This document shows, one piece after another, positions 44,121-55,620 of a stretch of 64,000 bases of DNA. Position 1 is the stretch's first letter; each line of letters starts with the position of its first letter. This DNA is from JBPESP01 sp051710585 (GTDB taxonomy: Bacteria > Pseudomonadota > Gammaproteobacteria > Enterobacterales > Enterobacteriaceae). The notes under the pieces are model-generated. The model did no database searches and was not told where the DNA came from. It saw only the letters and a program-made list of their open reading frames with translations. Location: the NCBI GenBank assembly GCA_051710585.1, contig JBPESP010000001.1, positions 620,001-684,000 on the forward strand. The letters are read 5' to 3'. The position numbers and the translations under genes are program-made.

Positions 44121-44770
44121 TTAGAGTTTCACTGGGATATAATTTCTGATTTGTTTAGCAGTAACTAACTCATCGTTATATTCATGTGGTATGAGTGCAC
44201 TGTAAAATACTCCAGAAGAATATAGGCTGTTATTTTTATGAGCTACTTTGCTGAAGCTTAAAGCCTGTTACCTATATTCAATCGTTTTAGACTTCTGAAG
44301 AAGTCCGTTCTATCGGACAGTTATACCAACAGTTACCCCGCCGATTCATTTTTTGATCTGGTAATACTATAGTAACTACCAGCTATTTTATAGAGCTACC
44401 CGGATCGCTGTAGAACATCACTTCGGCTGCTTTACTCCACGTTTCCTTATGCCATTTCCAGTGCTTTATGGTCATTTTCTGTCCGGGGAAAACGAGAAAT
44501 AGGTCAGTACAGCTATTTTCTAGCGAACAAATCAAGAACAAATGAAAGGCGTATCCAGCGTTTCTCAGCTTATGTATATTTTACATCACTTCTCCCAGTA
44601 TTCAATAGCACTTTTGACCTGCTGGAAGCCATCTCAGGGGAAGGTTACCTATGGCTTAGAGCAGGTGATTTTTCAAAAGGTACAGCGCGATCTTTTTTTA
44701 AACAAGATAGGTAAGGAAAGGGGCTCGCAAGGCTATATATTCAGATATATTATAGGTGTTTATTAAACAG
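44121..44770 (-). mobile_element. Decayed IS3-family element, transposase OrfB remnant
   Basis: Reverse reading gives KRWIRLSFVLDLFARK near 44525-44570, HKALEMA near 44455, KAAEVMFYSDPGS near 44410 (IS3 family VMFHSDQGSQY), and NRRGNCWYNCPIERT near 44315-44350 (RRGNCWDNSPMER). YSALIPHEYNDEL near 44180 (YYSALRPHEYNGGL) leads to a stop at 44121. These are the DDE domain landmarks in order, separated by frameshifts. It lies beside the thrC remnant. Element ends were not found. Confidence 0.92.
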
Positions 44771-44883
44771 CCTGGTAGTATTCTATACTACCACGGTCAT
44801 AATTATCCTTATCTCCAGCCCGTTGGAGTATGCTTATGCCATAGAGATCTATATCGTTCTGATTAATCAAACGTTGATCAGAT

Positions 44884-44913
44884 GGTTATTGGTTATTGGT
44901 TATTGGTTATTGG
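44884..44913. repeat. Tandem 7-bp repeat, about 4.3 copies
   Basis: GGTTATT is repeated four times plus GG without mismatch, upstream of the dead transposase. Confidence 0.97.
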
Positions 44914-45279
44914 AGTATGTTACCACTACTTATGGCGTTTATATTTATATTCGCTTTCAGTGTCATTATTGTAATTGCATCTATAGTATAAATCGGGCTG
45001 CGTTATTGCGTCATCCGATTCTAGCCATGGTATTTTTTGGCTATGTAGCAAAAAAAGTATCGGTGATCTAGAGTCTTTTTTAGACCTGCAATAAGCCTGA
45101 TAACGATAACTAACTTAATTATCTTTTTACTGCTTTCGTCAGTCATATTTACGCTGACCAATGCTTATAATAGCCAAAGTACCCATCGGAAACTACTAAT
45201 GTTTTATGCTCTAAACTTTTTGTTTATCTTATCATAGTTGGTACTGGATCTGTTGGGGGGGGTGGCCGACTTTCCAAGA

Positions 45280-46060
45280 AACCAGCTGAACAGGCGCGTA
45301 AAAAAGCTTGACTATTAAGTAGCGTAGCGATGAATCATCTTACTTTTTATTAAAAGTAGGAAATTGCAATGCTTCTCATTACTTCTCTGCCTAAAGAAAA
45401 CTCTAATTTAGAGTTCGCTAGTAAACCGGCGTATTACCCAGCCTGAATTACTTCGTCTGTCGGTGGCGTTAATTGATTTATGGCACCATCCAGCTCGTAA
45501 ATATAGCCCAATTTTGCTAATTCATGCATTATCTTGACAGTAAGGGTAGTGTCGTTGACGCAAGTGCAAGCGCAATCGAGCGTAGTTAGTTGCCATTTTT
45601 TTGTCAGAAGAATTCTTCTGCTCGCGATAAATTATTTGTTTGACTAATTCCATCGAGTTTGAGAGTGTAGCTACTATGGTCGGAATAATAGCTATTTACC
45701 GTCGTGTAAAAAACCGCGCTATGATATCATTTTACCGGTCGTCTCAGTTTTTTTTTGCTAGCAGAGCAGCGTAAAATCGCTAAAATTTGCCGTCTAATAC
45801 AAAAAACTTATTGGTTTATTGCATGCTTATTGCGGCAGTTATGCTACCGCTTAAAGTAATAGTAAATTGCGTTAGCAGCTTGCTGATATTGATATCATTA
45901 CAGGAGTTTAGTATAGTGTCTTTCGCATTTTTATCATTGAACGTCTATTCTATTAGCGCTTGTCTGGCGTCGAACTTACCCTGGAGCTACCTATGTAGTT
46001 AATATTCGCGTCCAGCATATAAAAGAGTTTTTCCTGCAGAGCACTGATCTTTAAAAATTT
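45280..46060 (-). pseudogene. thrC: Threonine synthase remnant
   Basis: Reverse reading gives IVATLSNSMELVKQ near 45640-45690 (ThrC QATLSNAMDVSQPNN, with RVEELF). DTTLTVKIMHELAKLGYIYE follows near 45510-45560 (ETTQQTMRELKELGYTSE). Upstream, ARFFTRR matches VPRFLHDG. Only the C-terminal half is readable. thrC is the last gene of thrABC, placed correctly relative to the thrB and thrA remnants. Confidence 0.75.
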
Positions 46061-46069
46061 TTTTTGGGG

Positions 46070-46800
46070 GTTGGAGGGGGGTTAAAGAAATACGATCCGC
46101 ACATTCTTTGGGCTGGAGAATGCATACTCCAGCGCCCGTCATTATCATCGGACGGATCGCGCCCAGGAGATGATGACAGACTATTTTACCAACCTTGGTG
46201 AGTATCTGTACTATAAACGGTTGCTAAAATGCTTTGGTACCAATATTACGGAACGGTCTAGCATGCTAATACTTTTAAAAAACCGGCACTACTACTCCAT
46301 AAAAAAATAAAACATTACCACTCGCGGTAAAATATGCGCTTAGGTTAGCTTATCACCGATATAGGTTGACAGGATATGCGTGGCGCGCAATGAAATCTAT
46401 TTCCAGTAACTTTTTATTGTAGTTAGGATTGATGTTTATAACATATGGGGAACTCCTGTCACTGAAAGTAAGACACTGCTCAATTGCTTTGATGAAGTTA
46501 AAATGCTTATTGCGCCTTTTGATATTATAGAGTTCTATGGATAGAATCCATAATAAAATGAGCGTCGGGTGTATAGGCGGAAAATATGAATAAACTATGA
46601 ACAAACTTTAGTCGTTTACAAATACTGCTATCTATGTCAAGCAGTCGGTAGTACGCGTTGAAGTATCCTAGCAATCGCAAATAGAAAATAGCGTGTATTC
46701 TGAATACGAGATATCGTAAGGATAGTATACCGATATAGCTTACTGCCTGAAATACATTGGTGATAATATCGGCTATAATTAGGTACGGTAGGACCCAGCA
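46070..46800 (-). pseudogene. thrB: Homoserine kinase remnant
   Basis: Between the thrC and thrA remnants. The reverse strand at 46100-46160 reads PMIMTGAGVCILQPKECADR, resembling the ThrB C-terminal [20 protein letters not shown]. The rest is only weakly alignable, so the call leans on operon order. Confidence 0.5.
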
Positions 46801-46809
46801 TAATATTTA

Positions 46810-49440
46810 TTAGTTTAACCGTAAACCCTCCTGCTATGCAGGATATAGCAGATATGTATAAAGCTCGGCAGATAATGGCAAATATAATCCTAGTAGCGAT
46901 AAACATTACACCAAGAGAATCATTAGCGCCCCGATGGTGTTCACTTAAATACTCTGATAAACCATAATATCATCTACAACTAGTCGTAAAAAACCGATAT
47001 CGCCTACCTGATAATGCCGTTTCATACAGGTCTCAGCTGTATGCTGCTGAGAAAAAAGTTTGATAACATTATTAAAATACACCCCTTCGAAAATGTGCTC
47101 TCCATTTTACCCATCGACATCACCATCTAACTATCATTCACTTAGCAGTCGTATACAATAACTGTTCATTACTACTAGCGGCGCCCATCACCGAGCAGGT
47201 GCTAGAAGTGAGATTAGGAACCGATAGAGATTTTCAGCTATATAGCCAACCAGAACACTCTTCTCCTTTTCAGTTCTGCGTGAAACTCTATCATTTTTGA
47301 TAAATGGTATTTCTGCCCGGCTCTACGGGAATTTAAGTTTGTTGATAAGCTCTCGGCGCTTTGTAGGTTACATCTGTTGGGCGGATAAGCCACGCTGATA
47401 TAATTCTTTAATAGCGTTCCCCACCTACCAGGGATAACTATCGCTCCAGTACATTAAACCCACGCTAATATTGCCGATTAAGGTCGGCGTATATACGAGG
47501 TTCCGCTGAGATAATTGCTAGACTACTATAGTTAGGTAGTATCAATGCTAAAAGTTGATAATAGTGGGTTTAGGCGGCATTACTTTTTTCTATCTTTCAC
47601 TTTGAACAGCAGATTATTCTTGCTAACTGCCTCGATACTGACTTTTAAGACGCTCTTTCAATTTTACTCTTCCAAGCGGGGGACTTCGCTATTTAAAGTC
47701 GCATTCAGTGTCTAAAGTAGGCAATCAGGTAAGAAAAGTGGCTATATACTGCTGTTGTTAAAATTCGCTGGTAGCACTGGCTCAAATTGATATAGCTATT
47801 AACTCTAGGTATTATAATTCCAGCTTGCACACCAGAATCAGAAGTTTACACTTTATACCTATATTGGAAAGATTATCGCAGGATTTGGCTGGATATAATT
47901 GTTACTACGTGTCAGCTACGTCGTAGCTAATATTCAATAAATTCTATATATAATAGGCAAACTGACACAAATATTGATATTATAAAAAAATTTAAAGCGC
48001 GTATCTGATGGTAGGTAATCTATTGAAGTAGTGTTGGCTTTTTTGTTAGGCGTCAGTACCTGGAAGGTAAATGCCACAAGATTCGTATGTTGATTGGATA
48101 GCGCCCTGCTGCCGGTATGCAGTCAACAGTTATCAGGTTGAGTAGGTGCTACTCTGATCGTAAAGTGGGAAACAATATCATCATCCATAGTGTCTCATCT
48201 TTAAGCTCCGGATAAACTTCTTCTTCCTCTTCTTCTTTCAGAAGAGCCAGGCTTACTCTTGCCAACCTGTACTGCGGTACGCAAAAGCTAATCCTTTAAT
48301 ATATTCCGAATAAGATTAAGGATCAGTACCAGAGACTTACCAGCGAACGCCATGGCGGCAAAAAACCGCACCACCATACCACAATCATCATCTCTTTTCA
48401 TCTCAGGACAGGAAACGTTAATCATTGCTATATTATTATATGAATGATACCTCTAACCAGATTTCCTTTCTCGTCATTGGACGGTCTTATTAAGGTATCA
48501 AGTTTTTTTTGAGCACTAGTGTATTTTGATTAGGCAGAGAATTTGGAATTAAAAAATGGAAACGATGCTGTGAGGATGAAGAATATTGGCGCCGAAATAA
48601 GATAGATTTATCGCTTCTTAAATAGGAAGCTAACTCAATAAATGCATATCAGTATACGATAGGATCGTAAGTATACACGTTGTCTGCCTGGTTAGATTCC
48701 ATAAAATCACTGCTTAGACAAGCCTACAACACTAGCGCAGAGCGATTAGATCTATTGCGGCAGTGTATTACTAGCTCTCCGCGTTCCTTATAGGTGGTAA
48801 ACCCCCATAAGAATGATGTGATCGTAGGGATTGCAGTATTACTAATGCGCTGTGTAGATTCCGCGATATCCACCGTCAATTCTAACCTCCTTATGTTAGT
48901 AGTTTTTACCAGCTTGATGACCCTTACGTAAAAGCCACGCAAGCAACAGGGCTTCCATTAGCGCAATAGACAATTTTACTGCTGCTATGGATGACGATGT
49001 TAACGCTGTTAGGGCAATATTTAACAGCTAAATACCATGTAACAGATACTTAAGCTGAGGGAATTTCTGCTTGAGAACGCCATGTAACGCTGTATAATTA
49101 AACCTTGGTAAGGCGATGCCAAACTTTTTTTAAAATTGACTAAAGATATTTGTTCAGCCTCAAGCATATTCTATTGGATATATATAGATAGCTGCTATTG
49201 AGTATTCCACCGTAGATGGTAATTTAGATGATTTGTAATTTTGAGTGGTGTAGATAATATCAATGAGGTCGCTAACATGTTTCATGATAGCGACAGAAAT
49301 TTTGCTGACGTTAATGTCCTCCACTGTGATACTAGTTTGCCCCCTCAACCTTTCCGCGTAAAAAAGTAACGGTAATCCTTAACGAAAGAGTTAATTAGGT
49401 AGTCTCTACGTTACTAGATAACAACTATTATTTATATGTG
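46810..49440 (-). pseudogene. thrA: Aspartokinase I / homoserine dehydrogenase I remnant
   Basis: The reverse open frame 48724-48942 contains LTVDIAESTQRIS and KERGELVIHCRNRSNRSA, matching ThrA STVDIAESTRRIA and EKGELVVLGRNGSDYSAA. Upstream, NVSKISVAIMKHVSDLID (49160-49345) matches LSAPAKITNHLVAMIEK. The span fits the 820-residue family length. The thrL leader and promoter were not found. With thrB and thrC dead too, threonine cannot be made by this route. Confidence 0.85.
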
Positions 49441-49503
49441 GACAATTATCCATAAAAATAGAATATTTAATAAAATGAGTGTATTTTTATAATTTTTATC
49501 TAT

Positions 49504-49527
49504 CAATAGATCTTACAATAGATCTTA
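49504..49527. repeat. Tandem duplication, 12 bp x 2
   Basis: CAATAGATCTTA occurs twice head to tail without mismatch, between the thrA and arcA remnants. Confidence 0.97.
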
Positions 49528-49988
49528 AGGCTACGTTGCTGGTGCGTAACGTAGTCCCCATGACACGATAGGCAGATGCTCAATTTGGGTTATTCCCTCT
49601 ATCACGCAGAACAATATAAAATAATGGTACATAATGTATATTAAAGTTATCTCATATGGGGGATACTGTTAATCCCGTTCAATGAAATGGCATGCATGGT
49701 ATTATAGTTTATTTTAATATATTTCAGAAAATGATGTTTTCTTGAGTAGAAAAGATTCGCCTGGCGCTGTTTTTATTAAAACAGTAGAATGAAGAGCGTT
49801 TAAGTTTGAGAAATCAAGTATCAAACACAGATAGCATTACTGATAATAAACCCTTAATCACGATAAAGAACGTTGAATTGCTGAAACACGAAGTTTTGGA
49901 GAATATATTTATTTCTCCATTACCGTTAAGGAGAATACTGGCTTGAGCACCTCTTCTTTCGATTATGTTTATAATTTTAAGTAGTAAA

Positions 49989-50716
49989 ATGCAGAACCTA
50001 CACATTTCTTAATTGAAGGCAAATTAGTTACCCATAATGTCCTCAAAAATATTTTTTTGAAGCTGAAGGTTACATGCTTAATGAAACTGCCGCCAGCGTA
50101 GAGGTGTACAGCGAGCTGTTAAGATATGACATTAACCTAGTGATTATGGATATTAATTTGCTTGGTGAAATAGTTTTTTGTTGGCGCGATAATTTTGGGA
50201 ATACGCATGGATCGCCATGCTGGTTCTTAATTAACCGCGATAAAAGGTGGATAAAATTCCTTAGATTTTAAATTGGCGTCGATAATGATATTATCAAGTT
50301 ATTTAATCTACGCAAATTTACTATCTATCTATGTGCACAACTTGTTATTCTGTAATATGAATATTGGAGTCGCTCTTGAAGAGTAGGGCTGATGAAAAGC
50401 TGTAGATTTAACGGTTGTATGCCCGATACACCATACGTTCTTAGTAAGAATGTATGGTAGAAGCTATAAACTACCTTGCAGCGGCCTTTGCACCATGCTT
50501 CATTTTTGTAACATCCATGCAAGATTTAATCGTGAGAAGCGTTGTTAAAGAAAATAAGCGCTATGAACTGAAAGCCTATAATCGTAGCGTTAAGGTTACT
50601 ATCTGTCATATTATGTAAGTATTCTTAATCGACCCCAGATACGATACGGATATGCCGGAAATCATCCCTACAATTTACAGTGTAGGATATCGTTTATGTG
50701 CGATTTAGAAGAGTAA
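49989..50716 (+). pseudogene. arcA: ArcA response regulator remnant
   Basis: From ATG 49989 the DNA tracks ArcA codon by codon with indels. It gives EAEGYMLNETA, then LLRYDINLVIMDINLLGE at 50115-50165, keeping the phospho-acceptor Asp segment (SEYDINLVIMDINLPG). GVDNDIIKLFNLRKFTI (GADDYITKPFNPRELTI) follows, then KRYELKAYNRSVKVTI and DMPEIIPTIYSVGYRLC at the end of the winged helix. A one-base deletion just before the stop shifts the last codons. Length (728) is close to the intact gene (717). Anoxic redox control by ArcA is lost. Confidence 0.96.
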
Positions 50717-50949
50717 ATCTTACTAATGGCGCTATCCGCCAGAGGTAAGCGGTTCTATTTCTCTATCGGTAAATGCTTCTACATGGCCCTAAATAGTTGT
50801 TACTTATTAATTCGTTATCCCTTCCGATCAGCTCTTTAGACACTCATTTTTTAATTGCAAACCAGCGTGTTTGACTACACAGTCACGCTGACTAGTATCA
50901 TATAGCCTAAAAATTTCTGATAAATGGTTATGGATATTATTTATCCTAG

Positions 50950-51300
50950 GGAATAATTGATGCTACATTTAGCGAGTTTTTAGTAAAACTTTCACCATTC
51001 GATCTGAATAAGGCAAATAGACAAGTGCGTTATATTTAAAATCATAAAAGCGGAGCACTTGTAAGTATTTAAATATCAGTGAAAGTGTATTTTTTTTGAA
51101 ATACCACTATGATATAGTGTTAATAATTTTGGGTATTGTTCATGATAATGAACAATTTGACTTGTTGAGAAGAAATCGTCGCATTGGGGGTTTCCTGCTA
51201 GGCTATAGTTTCCTTTAATAGCGCACCTGTTTTAGTATGGGTGAGATACCATGTTATGTTGAGATATAACTGGATTATCAAATACGTTCATGACAATTTT
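50950..51300 (-). pseudogene. creA: CreA-family protein remnant
   Basis: Reverse reading of about 50990-51110 gives LIFKYLQVLRFYDFKYNALV and YLPYSDRMVK, matching CreA [20 protein letters not shown] and YLAYSDKVVE. The rest is degraded. creA lies between rob and arcA in E. coli, with creBCD absent here. Confidence 0.85.
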
Positions 51301-51389
51301 TGTGATTTTGGCGGAACAGTTTAAATACGGTATCAATGAAGCTTATTTTAGGCCAAGGTTAGATAGAGGCTAAAGGGCTAATTTCTTAG

Positions 51390-52145
51390 GATAAGAACGA
51401 TTTTTTATTTATACATCATTAGCTTATTTCCTGTAGCGCTTAAGGGGTCCCGCTAACGCACCGGCATTAGCAAGATTGGTTAATATTAATAATAAGATAA
51501 TATTTTTTCGATATATAAAGCTGATTCAATAGCTAGAAGGATCTCTCTCGCTAGAGAGAGTCACTGTCAAGACTGCTGTGACCTTATTATTGGTTTAACT
51601 AGCTGCTTGCTATTTAAATATTGCGCTGCAATATCATTTCGATTCTTAGCAGATGTGTTCAGCCGTATTTTCAAGAAATAATTAGCCCAAGTCCTGGTGT
51701 TGTATCGCTGTAAAAAAGAGCAGATACCCCATCGGCATTAGACACCAATTTGTACAGAAAACATTTTACACTGCCGTAGGTGCCGTAGGCAGAGTTCATC
51801 AGGCTAACGGCGATGGAATAACAGGTCGTCAACCTACGAAAAAATTATATATGGTGTACTATTGAGCAACAGTAGTTTCCGTACCGAGTGGTATATCCAT
51901 TTTAAACATCTATACCTTGACGAGGCTAAATGCCTTCTCTGCTCTGTACGGAGTAAACTATACTAGGTCTAGTCTGGAAAAAGATAAAGAGGAGAAAGTT
52001 CTCTATACTATCGCCATAAAACTGTGGCATATACTATAAAACATGCCACGGCGGGAAACTAGTTCTTTGGAAAGCGCCAAGTATGCCTGCTTTATTTATC
52101 AGGCTTCCGTTCCACGATCTGCTACGAATATTTTATTCCGATATG
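51390..52145 (+). pseudogene. rob: Rob (AraC-family) regulator remnant
   Basis: Forward pieces: IALQYHFDS near 51622 (IALQYRFDSQQTFTRAF), LYGVNYTRSSLEKDKEEKVL near 51940 (LYGLNETRPSQDKDDEQEVF), then YACFIYQAS and NILFRYG near 52080-52145 (YVMFTYEG, FILTVYG). The last 40 or so codons are missing, because the gpmB remnant begins immediately. Confidence 0.92.
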
Positions 52146-52149
52146 GCAT

Positions 52150-52800
52150 TAACACTGTAGCTCATCCAGAGCGAACATATCCAGATGGAAACATCGCCCG
52201 CTGTTTATACCATCTAACCGGATACCAGTCATTGGCTTGACTGATAATCCATGCGCAATAAGGAGCATTTGCGCAGCTTAAGTTGTTACTCTGGATGCAT
52301 TTTGTACGGACAAATATTAAGCAGTGTATCATGCATCCTAGCTGATGAGTAATTATCAAAGCCACAGCGCTATGCGTAACCGGGTTATGCCTGTCCACCA
52401 GGTTTAATACAGAGCGTGGACGTTTAGGTCAGCATTGAAGCTGTGGGGGGTAGGAAAGAATATGACATTTATTTGGATAGTGATTGAAACGCATGTCTTC
52501 AGGGGTTTAATTTGGCTCTACTGGTTTAATTTTACTTAATAATATATTACGGGGAATATTAGAAAGGCGAGAATAAGGTTATGAAATAGCGTGATTGATT
52601 AAGTAGTATTGACGTAATGAAGTGCTGCAGGGCAGGAGTATTATTAATGTTTTCACGGAAGTCCGTCTGGCATACGCGCGTTAGCGTGTACCTTAAGATC
52701 TATTACTGGCATTAGTGTCTTTCTATAACCCTGTCTTTATTAGGGATGATACTAACCGCGCAATTAGAGCGGAGTGTTCCATACAGTTGCTATATGATTT
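52150..52800 (-). pseudogene. gpmB: Phosphoglycerate mutase-like GpmB remnant
   Basis: The reverse frame 52162-52398 reads ALIITHQLGCMIHCLIF (LLVSHGIALGCLVSTILG), then PYCAWIISQANDWYPVRWYK (CSISRVDYQESLWLASGW). The last codons, in a shifted frame, give HLDMFALDELQC and stop (HLDAPALDELQR). The N-terminal RHGE part is not readable. gpmB is next to rob in E. coli, convergent as here. Confidence 0.9.
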
Positions 52801-53049
52801 ATCATTCCATCTCTGGCGCTACAGAAAGATTTAACGGTGTTCTATCTTCTGCGAGTTATAAGGTTATAGTGGTGATATTAGTTCCAAGCTTATTCTAAAA
52901 CTTCTACTGTACGAGATTGCCAGGTAGCGGGGTGAATGATATAGATACACCTTGCCAGCGCTTAATGTTTGTTAGGAGTGGAAGATGTTGCGTTTATAAG
53001 CTATCGCTATTTCATTGAATTAGTATGTTTAACCTATCATATTTTTTTG

Positions 53050-53460
53050 CTGCTCAGAAGTAGCATTGCTGCTCGGTGTTAGTTGGCAGCTTCACTAAAT
53101 GACTTAACGAATAGCAGTAAAATACCTCACAAGTCAGCATATTTTTATATAGCCGCGGTTTCGGAAAAACAGAATTTTCTCTATAAAGGTGATAGAGCCT
53201 AGCTAGTTGGCATTGGAATTAGGCCAGGTGTTAACTCTGTTAGGTCCAGAGTTATAACCAATGTTGTCAAGAACACGATTATGGTTAAAGATTTGATAAA
53301 ATACTCTAGATAGGCCGTGCTGATGGGAAAATTGATTTACGGATTTACTAGTTTAGTAGGTTTTGTATATTTTGTTATGTTAAATATTTGCGCTGTATGT
53401 TTTGCAGGGCAAAATGGTGTACTCTAATTTATTTAATAGCTTAATAAAATATTAAACGCC
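53050..53460 (-). pseudogene. slt: Soluble lytic transglycosylase remnant, C-terminal part
   Basis: Reverse reading gives ILPCKTYSANI near 53400 (IMPGTATHTV), FYQIFNHNRVLDNIGYNSGP near 53240-53300 (YQQFGNNRIFSSAAYNAGP), NRVNTWPNSNAN (GRVRTWLGNSAG), and ITFIEKILFFRNRGYIK (VAFVESIPFSETRGYVK). Only the C-terminal quarter remains. The catalytic Glu region (ARQESAW) was not found. Confidence 0.9.
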
Positions 53461-53782
53461 AGGGCAGCGGAAAGTGTTCTTCCAAATACCAACACAGATT
53501 TTTATGCTGATCATGTGTTATATGTTTCAATTTGAATCCCTTGCTGTAAAACTAGTTACTTTGTTTAGACTGACTACATTTTAAAAAACACCTCCTGGCC
53601 AATTACTGTCTGCTTCACTGACCAGGTTCCGTTTAAATGCTAGGCACCCTGGTGGAATTGTGTCAACCACATTTAAAACTAAATCATAAAATTATTTATT
53701 AATTAATGTTTTAATTTTTTTAAGAATAAAAATCGTATGCGCTAAAAGGTATAAAGTCGGTTATTTAGATAGTTTTACAGCC

Positions 53783-54974
53783 TATGTCGCTAGAAAATCA
53801 TTCCGTCATGGCCGTTCCAGAGGTGTTGTTGGTTCGCCTGTGATTATGCGCCGAAACGGCATATACCTAAAAGTATTTCGCTAATTTTTCTCAGCACCAA
53901 ATATTGGCCTATTGTGTCTCAACGGCGCTGCTGTGCAGCAGCATTTGGCTTATATCTAAACTGATATCGAAGGGGGGTTTACGCCCCCTTATTAGGCAGG
54001 TATCAATATTGATTACTTGCCTCTAGGAACCTCATTTCGGTAATGAAAAACGTGCCTGAAGAGATTGAAAACGTCTTAGCGGATATCAAGAAGATGCTGT
54101 CCTATATCTGGACATGGTTTAACCTGTCACCTAAGGCTGAGTTGGATGGTGACTTTGATAAACTACCGAAAAGAGGAGGGAATTTTGGAGTCATCATTTA
54201 GGCCACGAGGAGCATATTTTAGTAACTCAAAAATATCGATTATTAAAAATGCAATTGGACAAGTAAATTATTCATCTAATCCAGTCCTAATCTGTATAAT
54301 AAAGTACTGGAAGTTAGAGTCATCTGCGCAAATCCTCTATTGAGCAATTACTATCTATGATTTATCTTTCTTTCTGCTTAAAGGGGTAATTGTCGGTATC
54401 ATCGCCTCAAAGAACGCTGCTAAATCTACTTATCCCATCTATTATCGAGCAAGGAAAAGCAACCGGACAAATGGCAGAATTACGCCAAGGAGTACGCTCC
54501 AACTGGCCTCGGTAGACCAATCTGCGATACTACGAATAATAGAAAGTTATATAAAGGATATCTTCGGTTGCGAATATTGTTTGTATTTGTAATCATGAGC
54601 TGCCGAGTTATACCTATATCGGCCGTTTTAATTTCAAAGGCGTGGATCACGGGAAACAGATTGATGAGTTATCCGACAGTGAATGCAGCCGCGTTCACTT
54701 AGTCAAGTTTCTACAGCTCGGTGGAAATATGCTTTTGCTTAATAAGCATAGCAAAGATCTGGATCTTGGAACGTAACGCGTGCTAGAAAATGCTCTGCTA
54801 GACTTTCAAATTTTTACCATGGTTATCTTCCATGAATGTTGGTTCCTTGATCATATTACGAGCATATTATTGATTATCATGGTGGAAGGTAATATAGAGT
54901 TTTTTTTAAAAAAATGCCTGGCTAGTGACAAAATCCGTATCGATAAAATTACTTTATTGATATATTCACAGTGA
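53783..54974 (+). pseudogene. ettA: EttA ABC-F translation factor remnant
   Basis: Forward: PKRHIPKSISLIF (PKRHILKNISLSF), NIGLLCLNGAA (KIGVLGLNGAGKST), VPEEIENVLADIKKML near 54050 (SIEEAVSEVVNALKRL), and GDFDKLPK. In the second cassette there are VIVGIIASKNAAKSTYP near 54385 (AIVGIIGPNGAGKSTLF), ASVDQ, GRFNFKGVDHGKQIDELS near 54625 and VLENALLDFQIFTMVIFHE at 54780 (ALENALLEFPGCAMVISHD). It is about 470 bases shorter than intact and has many stops. Confidence 0.94.
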
Positions 54975-55019
54975 ATTTAATAAATTAAGCCTGACTCAGT
55001 GTAATTTTATTGTAATCGG

Positions 55020-55620
55020 AATATTAAAGTGCTATTTCGCTACCTCTGGGGGTGGGTAAACACGCAATTTCGATGGTATTCTCTTGCGCGGCGGCATTAA
55101 AGATATTGATCGTCTTATTAACCATAGTGGATTTGCCGCTAGACTTGCCGCAAAATCAGCGCGATAGAATATATAAAGAAGTGTTTGAGTTCCATTAGAA
55201 TATACTCCTAATTTAGGAAGGGATTCTAATGAATTCGCTGTCTGCTGATGGCATTCAGCTGGTGCATGGTGTCTTCTCCTAGAGAAACTTTTAGTTGCTC
55301 TAGGCATTATAGCTGAGGATTACATGCAGTTCATGAACCTGATTATAGGTTTTCTTAATAAAGTAAATATATTCTGCGTTTACGGGTAAATTTTGCAAAA
55401 GATAATCCAACTGTTTTTGTTGTTGTAGAGTAGAACTTTCCGCCCAAGGAAACAGTGGATGAGTTTCAATTTATGGGCACTTGTGGACTTCTAATTTTAG
55501 AATGTAGCAGCTGGTTTACTGAGGTAAACTTTTATTATAGCGCCGGCGGTTGCTATCTTATTTTATGTGTTGCATCCTTGATGTTTAATCTCATTTTTAA
55601 ATAGTTGCATTACGACATAT
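55020..55620 (-). pseudogene. nadR: NadR NMN adenylyltransferase / NR kinase / repressor remnant
   Basis: Reverse reading: YNQVHELHVIL near 55350 (CSQVDELHIIM) from the NMN adenylyltransferase domain, then TMHQLNAISRQRIH with NPFLN (TFMSISGAQIRENPFRYWEY). The kinase P-loop follows at 55085-55150: GKSSGKSTMVNKTINIFNAA (GESSGKSTLVNKLANIFNTT). About 100 residues between the first two pieces are deleted, and everything after EIAL is missing. nadR is convergent with ettA, as in E. coli. Confidence 0.93.

Noticed and set aside
44542..44766. 74-codon forward open frame
   Set aside because: It is antisense to clear IS3-family transposase motifs.
46086..46310. 75-codon forward open frame of gene-like composition
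   Set aside because: The opposite strand aligns with the end of ThrB, so the forward frame is most likely a shadow of the former gene.
53970..53990. GC-rich hairpin AAGGGGG / CCCCCTT that looks like a terminator
   Set aside because: It falls inside the ettA remnant at the codons for DIEGEARPQP, so it is decayed coding sequence and has no T-run.
55085..55150. P-loop (GKSSGKST) first read as a RecD-type helicase fragment
   Set aside because: Flanking pieces match NadR in order, and the ettA-nadR neighbourhood agrees; reassigned to nadR.
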